Shown: positions 8,172-19,573, numbered from the stretch's first letter. The stretch: 64,000 nucleotides of DNA from Streptomyces coeruleorubidus (GCF_008705135.1 NZ_CP023694.1:4755001-4819000), one strand, 5' to 3'. Notes: generated by a model not told the origin, from the sequence alone. Program-made: numbers and translations.

Positions 8172-10220
8172 GTGGCCGATTCCGGCAACCCCAACGAGAA
8201 CATCCCGTCCACCGAGGCCCCGGCCGGAGTCGCCGAGGCCTCCGTAACGGCGTCGTACGACGCCAGTGCCATCACCGTCCTCGAGGGTCTGGACGCGGTC
8301 CGCAAGCGACCCGGCATGTACATCGGTTCGACCGGTGAGCGAGGACTGCACCACCTCGTGTACGAGGTCGTCGACAACTCGGTCGACGAGGCGCTGGCTG
8401 GCCATGCGGACACCATCGACGTGACGATCCTCGCCGACGGCGGTGTCCGGGTCGTCGACAACGGCCGTGGCATCCCGGTGGGCATCGTCGCCTCCGAGGG
8501 CAAGCCGGCCCTCGAGGTCGTGCTGACCGTGCTGCACGCGGGCGGCAAGTTCGGCGGCGGGGGCTACGCGGTCTCCGGCGGTCTGCACGGCGTGGGTGTC
8601 TCCGTCGTGAACGCGCTGTCCTCGAAGGTCGCCGTCGAGGTCAAGACCGACGGCCACCGCTGGACGCAGGACTACAAGATGGGCGTCCCCACGGCGCCGC
8701 TCGCCAAGCACGAGGCCACCGAGGAGACCGGTACCTCGGTCACCTTCTGGGCTGACCCGGACATTTTCGAGACCACCGACTACTCCTTCGAGACGCTCTC
8801 GCGACGCTTTCAGGAGATGGCGTTTCTCAACAAGGGCCTGCGCATCAACCTCACCGACGAGCGTGAGTCCGCGAAGGCCACCTCCGGGGCGGACGAGGCG
8901 GGCGCGGACGAGACCGCCGAGGTCAAGACGGTCAAGTACCACTACGAGGGCGGCATCGTCGACTTCGTGAAGTACCTCAACTCCCGCAAGGGCGAGGCGG
9001 TTCACCCGACCGTCATCGACCTGGAGGCCGAGGACAAGGACAGGCAGCTGTCCCTCGAGATCGCCATGCAGTGGAACGGCGGCTACACCGAGGGCGTGTA
9101 CTCCTTCGCGAACATCATCCACACCCACGAGGGCGGTACGCACGAAGAGGGCTTCCGGGCCGCGCTGACCTCCCTGATCAACAAGTACGCGCGCGACAAG
9201 AGGCTGCTGCGTGAGAAGGACGACAACCTCACGGGTGACGACATCCGCGAGGGTCTGACGGCGATCATCTCGGTCAAGCTGAGCGAGCCGCAGTTCGAGG
9301 GCCAGACGAAGACCAAGCTCGGCAACACCGAGGCCAAGACCTTCGTTCAGAAGGTCGTCTACGAGCACCTCGCGGACTGGCTGGACCGCAACCCCAACGA
9401 GGCCGCGGACATCATCCGCAAGGGCATCCAGGCGGCCACCGCGCGCGTGGCGGCCCGTAAGGCCCGTGACCTGACCCGCCGCAAGGGCCTGCTGGAGACC
9501 GCGTCCCTGCCGGGCAAGCTCTCCGACTGCCAGTCGAACGATCCCACCAAGTGCGAGATCTTCATCGTCGAGGGTGACTCCGCAGGCGGCTCGGCCAAGT
9601 CCGGCCGCAACCCGGAGTATCAGGCGATCCTCCCGATCCGCGGCAAGATCCTGAACGTCGAGAAGGCGCGGATCGACAAGATCCTGCAGAACCAGGAGAT
9701 CCAGGCGCTGATCTCGGCCTTCGGCACCGGAGTCCACGAGGACTTCGACATCGAGAAGCTCCGCTATCACAAGATCATCCTTATGGCGGACGCCGACGTC
9801 GACGGCCAGCACATCAACACCCTGCTGCTGACCTTCCTGTTCCGCTTCATGCGGCCCCTGGTGGAGGCCGGGCACGTGTACCTCTCCCGCCCGCCGCTCT
9901 ACAAGATCAAGTGGGGCAAGGACGACTTCGAGTACGCGTACTCCGACCGCGAGCGCGACGCCCTGATCGAAATGGGCCGCAACGCCGGCAAGCGCATCAA
10001 GGACGACTCCGTGCAGCGCTTCAAGGGTCTCGGCGAGATGAACGCCGAGGAACTGCGCATCACGACCATGGACCAGGAGCACCGCGTCCTCGGCCAGGTC
10101 ACCCTCGACGACGCCGCCCAGGCCGACGACCTGTTCTCGGTCCTCATGGGCGAGGACGTCGAGGCCCGCCGCGCGTTCATCCAGCGCAACGCCAAGGACG
10201 TCCGCTTCCTCGACATCTGA
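8172..10220 (+). CDS. gyrB: DNA gyrase subunit B
   Basis: GyrB is the ATPase subunit of gyrase, which introduces negative supercoils. GTG at 8172 gives VADSGNPNENIPS and 682 residues, close to the Streptomyces norm. The open frame extends further upstream, but this start has AAAGGG seven bases before it and matches the family N-terminus. GHKL ATPase motifs (VVDNSVDEALAGHAD, VVDNGRGIP, GGLHGVGVSVVNAL) lie in the N-terminal half. The TOPRIM motif EGDSAGG starts at residue 467 and DADVDGQH follows. The C-terminus ends QRNAKDVRFLDI. It is followed by gyrA after 42 bases. Confidence 0.98.
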   Translation: MADSGNPNENIPSTEAPAGVAEASVTASYDASAITVLEGLDAVRKRPGMYIGSTGERGLHHLVYEVVDNSVDEALAGHADTIDVTILADGGVRVVDNGRGIPVGIVASEGKPALEVVLTVLHAGGKFGGGGYAVSGGLHGVGVSVVNALSSKVAVEVKTDGHRWTQDYKMGVPTAPLAKHEATEETGTSVTFWADPDIFETTDYSFETLSRRFQEMAFLNKGLRINLTDERESAKATSGADEAGADETAEVKTVKYHYEGGIVDFVKYLNSRKGEAVHPTVIDLEAEDKDRQLSLEIAMQWNGGYTEGVYSFANIIHTHEGGTHEEGFRAALTSLINKYARDKRLLREKDDNLTGDDIREGLTAIISVKLSEPQFEGQTKTKLGNTEAKTFVQKVVYEHLADWLDRNPNEAADIIRKGIQAATARVAARKARDLTRRKGLLETASLPGKLSDCQSNDPTKCEIFIVEGDSAGGSAKSGRNPEYQAILPIRGKILNVEKARIDKILQNQEIQALISAFGTGVHEDFDIEKLRYHKIILMADADVDGQHINTLLLTFLFRFMRPLVEAGHVYLSRPPLYKIKWGKDDFEYAYSDRERDALIEMGRNAGKRIKDDSVQRFKGLGEMNAEELRITTMDQEHRVLGQVTLDDAAQADDLFSVLMGEDVEARRAFIQRNAKDVRFLDI

Positions 10221-10262
10221 GTCGGTCTCAGCTGACCGCATCAGGAAGGATCTTCACCAGCA

Positions 10263-12857
<2,595 letters not shown>

Positions 12858-12875
12858 CACGAGGAGTGAGTCAGC

Positions 12876-13697
12876 GTGAGCGGAGCCACGGGCGCCGGAC
12901 CGAGGGGTACCTCGAAGGGTACGGACACGGACGACGGCGGTCGTGGCTCCGCCGCGCGTGCGGCGGACCCGCACACGACCAACCTGAAGGCGATCAAGTC
13001 CCCGACCAAGGACTCGCCCTCGCCTGACACGCATGGATCACAGGGGGGAACTGTGACGGACACCAGAGGTCCGCAGACCCAGCACCACACCGCTGGAGCG
13101 GGCCCGTCCGCATCCGGCGCCCAGCCGCAGCCCGAGCCGGCCGCGCAGGAGAAGGGCGCCGCGCAGACGGCCTCCCCCCTGCCGGGGGAACGGCAGGCTC
13201 AGCAGCAGGCCGGGCCGTACCACCCGCCGCAGGCCTACCCTGCGCAGCCCGCCGCGGGCGGTGCCGGAGCCGGTGCTGCCGCCGGTGCCGCGCGGCGTCC
13301 CCGCACGGGTGCTCGCACCACGCCGCGCGTCCGCAAGGCCCGCCTGCGCGTGTCCAAGGCCGACCCGTGGTCGGTGATGAAGGTCAGCTTCCTGCTCTCC
13401 ATCGCCCTGGGCATCTGCACGATCGTGGCGGCCGCCGTGCTGTGGATGGTGATGGACGCGATGGGCGTCTTCTCCACGGTCGGCGGCACGATCTCCGAGG
13501 CGACCGGCTCGAACGAGTCGAACGGCTTCGACCTCCAGGCCTTCCTGTCGCTGCCCAACGTCCTCATGTTCACGTCGGTCATCGCGGTCATCGACGTCGT
13601 CCTGGCGACGGCCCTCGCGACGCTCGGCGCGTTCATCTACAACCTGTCCGCGGGCTTCGTGGGCGGTGTGGAGCTGACGCTCGCCGAGGACGAGTAG
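12876..13697 (+). CDS. DUF3566 transmembrane protein
   Basis: The product has 273 residues from GTG. Residues 1-150 are low-complexity, rich in Pro, Gln, Ala and Gly, and probably cytoplasmic and disordered. The C-terminal DUF3566 domain begins near VRKARLRVSKADPWSVMKVSF and contains two membrane spans (about 168-192 and 222-250), ending VGGVELTLAEDE. This family follows gyrA throughout Actinobacteria (Rv0007 in M. tuberculosis). Its molecular role is not established. The 18-base gap to gyrA suggests cotranscription. Confidence 0.88.
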   Translation: MSGATGAGPRGTSKGTDTDDGGRGSAARAADPHTTNLKAIKSPTKDSPSPDTHGSQGGTVTDTRGPQTQHHTAGAGPSASGAQPQPEPAAQEKGAAQTASPLPGERQAQQQAGPYHPPQAYPAQPAAGGAGAGAAAGAARRPRTGARTTPRVRKARLRVSKADPWSVMKVSFLLSIALGICTIVAAAVLWMVMDAMGVFSTVGGTISEATGSNESNGFDLQAFLSLPNVLMFTSVIAVIDVVLATALATLGAFIYNLSAGFVGGVELTLAEDE

Positions 13698-13830
13698 ATC
13701 CCTCGTAGATCCGTCGCAGACCCCTCGCTGACGGCGGATGGCGGTGTCCCGACAACCGATTTTGGGACTGCCCATGTCGTGCGCTAATCTTCAGGAGTCA
13801 GCGCGCGGGACACACACCGCAGAGCGCGGC

Positions 13831-13907
13831 GGGGCTATAGCTCAGTTGGTTAGAGCGCATCCCTGATAAGGATGAGGCCACAGGTTCAAATCCTGTTAGC
13901 CCCACCA
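13831..13907 (+). tRNA. tRNA-Ile (GAT)
   Basis: Acceptor GGGGCTA pairs with TAGCCCC (13897-13903). The D arm GCTCAGTTGGTTAGAGC, anticodon loop CTGATAA with GAT, and T arm with GGTTCAAATCC are all present. The 3' CCA is encoded at 13905-13907. Confidence 0.97.
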
Positions 13908-13910
13908 GCG

Positions 13911-13950
13911 AGAAGACCCCCAGTCGGTATCCGACAGGGGGTCTTTTCTC
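13911..13950 (+). terminator. tRNA-Ile terminator
   Basis: The arms GAAGACCCCC and GGGGGTCTTTTC form a hairpin ending in TTTT four bases after the tRNA CCA. Confidence 0.85.
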
Positions 13951-13975
13951 GTATCCATGAGGCCCTTGGACCTTG

Positions 13976-14486
13976 ATGAGAAGCACCATGCCCAGACGCG
14001 TCCTGGCCCGGGCGGTGGGAGTCGTCGCGGCGATGGCCGTCGCGCTCGCGGTCGCGCCGCTGGCGGGCACCGCGCAGGCCCACAGCGCGGCGTCGGGAAC
14101 GCTGAGCTTCAGTGGCGACGCGGGTGAGCCCGTATCCGGTGGTCAGTCGTACGAGTACACGACTGGAGCGGTCCAGATGTTCGACGTCCAGGGCAGCGCG
14201 GACGGGAACAGCCTCACCGTCGCGACAGACGTGGACCAGGGCACGCTCTGGCGTCTCATCGTCGCCGCCCCCCGACGGTCAGAAGCTGACCGAGGGCACC
14301 ACGTACACCGGGACGAAGCAGTGGCCCGACGCCCAGCCGGAGGATCCGGAACTGGTGTTCAGCGGGACCGACAACGGGACCGAGAAGTGGTGCAACACCG
14401 CCTCCGGTTCCTTCACCATCGAGCACATCGCCTTCGGCCCCCAGGGGACTGCTGGATCAGCCGGCGGCAGCCGCGAAATCCGCTGA
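13976..14486 (+). pseudogene. Secreted protein with a +1 frameshift in a C6 run
   Basis: I do not recognise the family. The first frame encodes a twin-Arg/hydrophobic signal peptide (MPRRVLARAVGVVAAMAVALAVA, cleavage likely after TAQA) and continues to LWRLIVAAP near 14270. The frame is then lost. The natural continuation PDGQKLTEGTTYTG...SGSFTIEHIAFGPQG is read one base later and stops at 14486. A run of six C at 14268-14273 holds the extra base; with five C the two halves join as VAAPDGQKL. The product would be about 170 residues. It is either a recent frameshift, phase variation or a sequencing error. Start ATG at 13976 or 13988 is uncertain. Confidence 0.7.
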
Positions 14487-14498
14487 CGTCACGTGCTG

Positions 14499-14535
14499 AA
14501 AAGGCCCGGCAGCTCCTGGGAGCTGCCGGGCCTGT
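14499..14535. terminator. Bidirectional terminator between convergent genes
   Basis: Fourteen-base perfect arms, GGCCCGGCAGCTCC (14503-14516) and its complement (14519-14532), are preceded by AAAA. They sit between the convergent secreted-protein genes and serve both. Confidence 0.8.
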
Positions 14536-14564
14536 ACGCAGGTCGCCGGGACGTTCTGGGGATC

Positions 14565-14939
14565 TCAGCGCTGTAGCGGAGTGAGATGGTCCGCTGGGTC
14601 GCCGTGGGTGTCGGGGTCGTCGTCGGTGCAGTCGGCCGTGGGCGACGCCGTCGTGTCCGCGAGCGGGCGGTGGCGGCAGCTCGGGGACTTGCCGTGGGCC
14701 TCGGCGTGGATGCGCTGCTTCATCGTGGGGGGCAGGGCCTTGGCGTAGGACAAGGACCAGGGGGCCATCGCCGGCGCCGGCGCCGTCCGCTGCTGCGGGA
14801 CGAGCGCGCGGTTGCGCTTCTGCTCGGGCTGCGGTACCGCCGCGGCGGCGGTCGTGGTGATGAATCCGAGCGCCGTGCACAGCGCGAGGAAGGCGGTGAC
14901 GATGGCGGTCCACAGCTTCATGACCTTGTTCCGGGCCAT
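14565..14939 (-). CDS. Small secreted or membrane-anchored protein (DUF6344-like)
   Basis: The product has 124 residues. MARNKVMKLWTAIVTAFLAL begins a hydrophobic N-terminal segment (about 7-33) ending in AAAAVPQ, either a signal peptide or a membrane anchor. The rest is polar and Pro-rich with a Thr/Asp-rich tail. It resembles a Streptomyces-restricted family that I recall as DUF6344, with moderate certainty. No function is known. It is transcribed toward the frameshifted secreted gene. An opposing open frame on the plus strand is judged a shadow, because only this strand encodes a coherent leader. Confidence 0.65.
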   Translation of the reverse strand: MARNKVMKLWTAIVTAFLALCTALGFITTTAAAAVPQPEQKRNRALVPQQRTAPAPAMAPWSLSYAKALPPTMKQRIHAEAHGKSPSCRHRPLADTTASPTADCTDDDPDTHGDPADHLTPLQR

Positions 14940-15276
14940 AACCCCTCACTTTCGGGTCGGACGATTTGCGTACTTTCCTCATGATGTGTATGAGGGCCGG
15001 GAAGTGGTGGACCGACGCCCGTGGCGCGTCGAAGTTCAGATGAACACCACCCGGATGGGTGCAAAGAGGGCGAAAAGGTGAGAAAAAGGGAGGAGAGCGG
15101 TCGAAGTAACCGTCCGTCGGCGTGTGATCACTCTCCGGCCGGATCGGTGTACTCCGCTTCTATCCCGGTTTCCGGGAAGGGAGTTGAGGGCCGACTCAGG
15201 TCACCGATCGGTATCGGTCGGTGTGTATAGTCGGGCGGCAGAGGTCCCCTACGTCAAGGAAAGACGAGGTCGCGCG
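14940..15276. promoter_or_regulatory. Intergenic region between divergent small genes
   Basis: About 337 bases carry no convincing gene. It contains a purine-rich stretch (about 15062-15100), the palindrome TCCCGG-TTT-CCGGGA (15163-15177) and a good -10 (TATAGT, 15226-15231) some 45 bases before the DLW-39 start. The latter probably drives that gene. Confidence 0.5.
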
Positions 15277-15405
15277 GTGAAGAAGCTTCTCCTGGTCGCA
15301 CTGGCCGCCATCGGCGGGCTCCTCGTGTACCGCCAGATCCAGGCGGATCGCGCCGAGCAGGATCTGTGGACGGAGGCGACTGACTCCGTGCCCACGGGTT
15401 CGTGA
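15277..15405 (+). CDS. DLW-39 family small membrane protein
   Basis: This 42-residue peptide starts at GTG (VKKLLLVALAAIGGLLVYRQ) and contains the eponymous DLW at residues 30-32. The N-terminal hydrophobic segment is a probable single membrane span. DLW-39 proteins are conserved downstream of gyrA and tRNA-Ile in actinomycetes, and their function is unknown. AAGGAAAGACGAGG lies just upstream. It is too small for most gene finders, but the conserved sequence is diagnostic. Confidence 0.85.
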   Translation: MKKLLLVALAAIGGLLVYRQIQADRAEQDLWTEATDSVPTGS

Positions 15406-15429
15406 GTCACGACATCCCAAACCGAGCAC

Positions 15430-15457
15430 ACCCCGGCCGCCTCGCGGTCGGGGTTTT
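15430..15457 (+). terminator. DLW-39 gene terminator
   Basis: ACCCCGGCCGC (15430-15440) pairs with GCGGTCGGGGT (15444-15454), one wobble, followed by TTTT. Confidence 0.8.
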
Positions 15458-15572
15458 GTGTGTTCATGGGGACGGCGGGACGGTGGGCGCGACGGCGGTG
15501 CAGGATGGGCCACGGTTCCACGGTTTGCGGTTTCACGGCGGTTCTGCGGTCCGGTGACGTGAGGGGTGGCGC

Positions 15573-16931
15573 GTGAGGGGACGGTGTCGTACGGCGTGGG
15601 GGCGTGCGGGCGCTTGGCGCGGTCGTGGCCCGTCGGTGGTGGTGCGCCTGGGTGTCGTGGCGGTGGTGCTGGGTACGACGGCCGCCGTGGTGCCCGGACA
15701 GGCCGCCCTGGCAGCCGCCGGGGCGTCCGGTACGGCGGTGTCGCCGAGCCCGTACGCCTTCGCCGACGACGCCCGGAGCATCGAGGGGGCGAGGAGCACC
15801 GCCAACGCCGTACCGCTGACGCCCGGCACGGCCTACAAGAGCTCCCTCCCGAGCAGCGGCAAGGTCAGCTACAGCCTCCAGCTCGACGCCACGTCGAACG
15901 CGTACGTCTCCGTCACCGCCGTCCCCTCCCCCGGTAGCACCGTCTCGGTCATCGACGGGCTTCGGGTGTCCGTGCAGGACGACGACGGCACCCCCTGCTC
16001 CAGCGACACCGCGAACTTCGGCGCCGCCCGCAGCCCGCACCCGATCGCGGCGTGGGGCCGGCGCGAGATCTCGCCCACCAAGTCGCTGTGCCGGGAGGCC
16101 GGGACCTATTACGTGTTCGTCGAGCGCGTCGACCCGAAGGGCGAGGGCTCCTCGCCCGACGCCTGGGATCTGGAACTCTTCGCCACGACGGAGCCACGGA
16201 CGGCGAAGACCGGGCCGACCAGCGCACCCGAGGTGTGGAACTCCGCCTCGCCCCAGCCGCTCCAGGGGAAGGCCGAGCGCCGCCCGGGCGGTGCGGGATT
16301 CGCCGGGGCCACCCCGCTGGACCAGGGGGTCTGGCGGGACGACATCCGCCCCGGCCAGACGCTCTTCTACGAGGTGCCGGTCGACTGGGGCCAGCAGCTC
16401 CAGGTCACCGCCGATCTCGCCAGCTCGGCCTCCGGCGGCACCGGCTACACGCCCGACGCGCTGGACCTGGACCTCTACAACCCGGCGCGCGGCCGCGTCG
16501 CCGGCGTGGGCGTCGGCTACAACGGGGACCAGAAGTCCGAGAGTCTGCCTCCCCTGCCGCCGGTCGACCACGCCAACCGTCACTCCGCCATCGGCCAGGT
16601 CGGTGCGATGCGCTTCGCCGGCTCCTACTACCTCGTCGCGCACCTCTCGGAGGGCGTCGCCGACAGCTTCGGGGACGGGCCGTTCGACGTGATACTGCGC
16701 GTCCGAGTGAGCGGGGCGGCGCAGGGTGGGCCCGACTACGTGGGGGAGTCCCAGCCGAAGGGCGTCTTCGACGTCTCCGACCAGGACCGGGAGGCGGCTG
16801 CCGAAGGCGTGGCCGGGGGGGATGACACCGCTCTGCGGGTCGTCGCCGTGGGCGGCATCGGCACCGGGAGCGCGCTGCTCGTGGGGCTCGGGATGTGGAC
16901 CGTGCTGGCTCGGCGGAGGAGCGCCGGGTAG
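15573..16931 (+). CDS. Secreted, C-terminally membrane-anchored protein of unknown function
   Basis: The protein has 452 residues. A long basic leader precedes a hydrophobic segment (about 24-50) with a likely Sec cleavage after QAALA. The extracellular part contains two similar beta-rich regions (around SGKVSYSLQLDATSNAYVSV and GQTLFYEVPVDWGQQLQVT), suggesting a duplicated pre-peptidase-like or jelly-roll fold. This is inference. A C-terminal span (about 423-445) followed by RRRSAG would anchor it in the membrane. It converges on the neighbouring kinase with only 27 bases between stops. A similar pairing of a kinase and a surface protein hints at, but does not prove, a shared role. Confidence 0.75.
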   Translation: MRGRCRTAWGRAGAWRGRGPSVVVRLGVVAVVLGTTAAVVPGQAALAAAGASGTAVSPSPYAFADDARSIEGARSTANAVPLTPGTAYKSSLPSSGKVSYSLQLDATSNAYVSVTAVPSPGSTVSVIDGLRVSVQDDDGTPCSSDTANFGAARSPHPIAAWGRREISPTKSLCREAGTYYVFVERVDPKGEGSSPDAWDLELFATTEPRTAKTGPTSAPEVWNSASPQPLQGKAERRPGGAGFAGATPLDQGVWRDDIRPGQTLFYEVPVDWGQQLQVTADLASSASGGTGYTPDALDLDLYNPARGRVAGVGVGYNGDQKSESLPPLPPVDHANRHSAIGQVGAMRFAGSYYLVAHLSEGVADSFGDGPFDVILRVRVSGAAQGGPDYVGESQPKGVFDVSDQDREAAAEGVAGGDDTALRVVAVGGIGTGSALLVGLGMWTVLARRRSAG

Positions 16932-16958
16932 GGGAGCCGGGCTGATGCCCGCAGGTGC

Positions 16959-18467
16959 TCAGATGCGGGTCAGGGCCCAGAACCCTACGGAGTAGCAGAT
17001 CAGGGCGAGGAGCAGGAGCGGAACCGCCACCTTGGCCGGGGGCCCGGGGCGGCGGGGAGGGCGTGGTGCTCGGTGCCGTGAGGGCGCCTGTCCGGCGGGT
17101 GGGGCTTGCGGGGTCTGCGGGGTTTGAGCGGTGTAGGGGGCGGTGGAGGTGTTGGTGGGCTGCTGTGTTGCGGGTGGCAGCGGTTGGCCGGGGTAGCCCG
17201 CGTGGCTCGGGTACGGCGGTGGGAGCGGTTGGGACGGTGACAGGCGGTGTGTGGAGTCGTAGGGGGAGTACAGGGCCTGTCGGTGCGAGGGCTGTGCCTG
17301 TGCGTCGTGGCCCGGCGTGGGGGAGTTGGTGACGGTGGCCTGGGGTGGCGGCAGGTGGAAGCTGCCGGTGTCCGACATGGAGGGCGGCTGAGCCGGGGTG
17401 GCCGGCGGGGCGGTGTCCTGGCCGGGGCCGGGCGGCACGACTGCTGCGTCCGGGTCGGACCAGGCGTCGCCGCTGCCGGCGGTGTTCTGCCGGGACCGCC
17501 CCTCGTCCGCCGCCGGACCGGACCTCTCCTCACCCGCCACCGGGCTGGGCGGTCCGCCCTCTCTCGGCCCCAGCCCCCGTGCTCTCTCCAGCGGGCCTTC
17601 CGGGGCGAACCCCTTTGGTAGCGGGCCGAGTTGGTCGAAGATCTCGATCAGTTCGTCGTCCGGACCGGGCTCGGGGAGGAGCTCCGCGGCGGCGGCGAGC
17701 GCCTTGCGCGCGCCCGTGGCCGTACGGAACCGGGCCTGCGGGTCCGGCTGGAGCAACATGGCCACCACCTGCCACAGCGGCTCAGGAATGCCCTTGGGTG
17801 CGCCGGGAGTTCCGTGCTCGGCGAAGTACTGGATGAGCGCCTTGCTGTCCGGCTTGGCACCCTCCAGCAGATACAGCGCGACCAGGCCTGTGGCGAACAG
17901 GTCGGCGGGAAAGTCAGGCTCCGCGCCCATCATCTGCTCGGGCGCGAGATAGCCGGGCGTCCCCACCACGAGGTTGGTCTCCGTCAGGCGGGGTTCGCCC
18001 AGCCGCATCGCGATGCCGAAGTCGGACAGCCGCAGCCGCGGCCGGCCCGTGCCGGTTGCTTCCAGCAGGATGTTGGCGGGCTTGACGTCGCGGTGCACGA
18101 CGTCCTCCGCGTGCACCGCGGCCAGCCCCGCCAGCAGCTGGTCGAGCAGCGTGCAGACGAAGGCCGGCGGAAGAGGGCCGTAGTCCCCGACGAGGTGGAC
18201 CAGTGAGCCGCCCGCGACCAGGTCCATGGTGAAGAGGACCTTGTCGTCGTCGGCGGCCCAGCTGGTGGGGGCGAGCACATGGGGGTGGTCGATCCGCAGG
18301 GCCTGTTCGCGGACGAAGCGCAGCAGCGAGTGCGCGTCGCTCTGGAGCAGGACCTTGGCGGCCACATAGCGGCGGCGGCGGTGGTCCCAGGCGCGCCAGA
18401 CGGCGCCGACCCCTCCGCGTCCGATCGGGTCGACCAGTTCGTACCGGCCGGCGAAGACCTCACCCAT
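16959..18467 (-). CDS. Serine/threonine protein kinase without PASTA repeats
   Basis: The product has 502 residues. The kinase domain covers about 8-270: glycine loop IGRGGVGAVW, catalytic Lys38 (VAAKVLL), catalytic loop HRDVKPANILLE, DFG motif SDFGIAMR and activation segment GTPGYLAPEQ. A Pro/Gln/Thr-rich linker of about 200 residues follows. One hydrophobic span lies at the extreme C-terminus (VPLLLLALICYSVGFWALTRI). There is no extracellular sensor domain. It is therefore a tail-anchored kinase with its catalytic domain in the cytoplasm, different from PknB at 28-30 kb. A six-unit tandem repeat lies about 90 bases upstream. Confidence 0.93.
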   Translation of the reverse strand: MGEVFAGRYELVDPIGRGGVGAVWRAWDHRRRRYVAAKVLLQSDAHSLLRFVREQALRIDHPHVLAPTSWAADDDKVLFTMDLVAGGSLVHLVGDYGPLPPAFVCTLLDQLLAGLAAVHAEDVVHRDVKPANILLEATGTGRPRLRLSDFGIAMRLGEPRLTETNLVVGTPGYLAPEQMMGAEPDFPADLFATGLVALYLLEGAKPDSKALIQYFAEHGTPGAPKGIPEPLWQVVAMLLQPDPQARFRTATGARKALAAAAELLPEPGPDDELIEIFDQLGPLPKGFAPEGPLERARGLGPREGGPPSPVAGEERSGPAADEGRSRQNTAGSGDAWSDPDAAVVPPGPGQDTAPPATPAQPPSMSDTGSFHLPPPQATVTNSPTPGHDAQAQPSHRQALYSPYDSTHRLSPSQPLPPPYPSHAGYPGQPLPPATQQPTNTSTAPYTAQTPQTPQAPPAGQAPSRHRAPRPPRRPGPPAKVAVPLLLLALICYSVGFWALTRI

Positions 18468-18556
18468 GGCTGTACGTCGCTCCTCCCCCTGTGGTCTCCC
18501 CCCTTGCTTCCCCCTCGGCGAGCGTTACGACTCCCCTACGGGCGAAACAGGTCCCC

Positions 18557-18633
18557 CGATGAGCGATACCGATGAGCAATGCCGATCAAAGACACCGATC
18601 AGCGATCCGATCAGCGATACCGATGAGATACAC
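18557..18633. repeat. Six imperfect 13-bp tandem repeats upstream of the kinase gene
   Basis: The units are CGATGAGCGATAC (18557), CGATGAGCAATGC (18570), CGATCAAAGACAC (18583), CGATCAGCGATC (18596, 12 bases), CGATCAGCGATAC (18608) and CGATGAGATACAC (18621). They lie 90-166 bases before the kinase ATG. They may be a phased regulator-binding array. Confidence 0.8.
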
Positions 18634-18761
18634 GTCCCCCTCGCGTCGACCGGTCCCCCGTACGGCACACGCCCCCTCGTGCCCGCCCGTACCGTGACGC
18701 AACCCCCGTCACATCGCCCGTTGCCCGGTGCCGAACCCCCTTCGGCGGCCGGGTGGCGGGG

Positions 18762-19310
18762 TCAGTTCTGGTGGGACTGGTAGTGCGCGACCGCGTCCGA
18801 GGTGCGGCCGGCACCGTACACCCGGAGGAACTCGGCAAGTTCCGGGTGGGTCGGGGCGAGGGTCTCCGCGGCGTCGATGATGTCGCCCGCCGCCGCGACC
18901 GAGCGCAGCAGCGACTGGATCTCCCGGACGACGCGCTTGACCGTGGGCGCCCCCGAACTGCTCGTCGTCTGTGTGGTGTTGCTGAGCACCGAGCCCCCCT
19001 GTGACTTCTTGATCTCCTCCATGCGCTCGGTGGCCTCGGCCGCGCTCACGCTGCCGTCCGCGACCTGCCCCGCCAGGTCCTGGAGCAGCTGCACCCGCTG
19101 CACCACAGCGGGGTTGCCGATCTTCGCCCGCTGACCGCTCATCAGCTGCGACAGCATCGGCGCGGACAGTCCCAGTACCCCCGCGAGACGAGCCTGGTTG
19201 AGACCAAGATCGTCGATAAGCTTACGGAAGAGCGCCCCCAGCGGCTCCCCGTACCAGTTCCGCTGCAGTTCCCGCGCTCTTGCGGTGGCTTCCTGCTGTG
19301 CGGCGTCCAT
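18762..19310 (-). CDS. XRE-type helix-turn-helix regulator
   Basis: The product has 182 residues from ATG at 19310, preceded by GGGGAGA. A Cro/XRE HTH is visible at about 30-65 (LGLNQARLAGVLGLSAPMLSQLMSGQR). A coiled, acidic region (ADGSVSAAEATERMEEIKKS) and a C-terminal alpha-helical region ending VYGAGRTSDAVAHYQSHQN follow. The frame is open further upstream, but the conserved start MDAAQQEATARARELQ fits better. It lies upstream of the kinase on the same strand, with 294 bases between. A perfect palindrome 32 bases before its start may be its own operator. Confidence 0.85.
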   Translation of the reverse strand: MDAAQQEATARARELQRNWYGEPLGALFRKLIDDLGLNQARLAGVLGLSAPMLSQLMSGQRAKIGNPAVVQRVQLLQDLAGQVADGSVSAAEATERMEEIKKSQGGSVLSNTTQTTSSSGAPTVKRVVREIQSLLRSVAAAGDIIDAAETLAPTHPELAEFLRVYGAGRTSDAVAHYQSHQN

Positions 19311-19341
19311 TGCGTCTCCCCATCGCTTCCCCAAGTACGGC

Positions 19342-19359
19342 GGTTCGCGGTAGCGAACC
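19342..19359. promoter_or_regulatory. Palindrome upstream of the XRE gene (candidate operator)
   Basis: GGTTCGC-GGTA-GCGAACC has perfect seven-base arms 32 bases before the XRE start. This is consistent with an autoregulatory operator. Confidence 0.55.
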
Positions 19360-19492
19360 ACGCCGAGCATCTTACGGAGAGTGGTCGGCGACGGGGACCC
19401 CCAATCTTTTTGCGGAATCCCGGGGGTAACCCGGTAGTCTGGTCTCCGACGCTCGTCGGGACGTGGTTTCTTCCGGCGGACGTTCCTCTTCC

Positions 19493-19565
19493 GGGGCCTT
19501 AGCTCAGTTGGTAGAGCGCTGTCTTTGCATGGCAGATGTCAGGGGTTCGACTCCCCTAGGCTCCA
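19493..19565 (+). tRNA. tRNA-Ala (TGC)
   Basis: Acceptor GGGGCCT pairs with AGGCTCC with one G-T pair. The D arm, an anticodon loop TTTGCAT (anticodon TGC) closed by CTGTC/GGCAG, and the T arm GGGGTTCGACTCCCC are present. CCA is not encoded. Confidence 0.96.
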
Positions 19566-19573
19566 CTCTGGAA

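Noticed and set aside
8094..10241. 715-residue minus-strand open frame opposite gyrB
   Set aside because: Shadow of gyrB; no recognisable domain.
14586..14984. 132-residue plus-strand open frame
   Set aside because: It is opposite the small secreted-protein gene, which has a convincing leader and a ribosome site.
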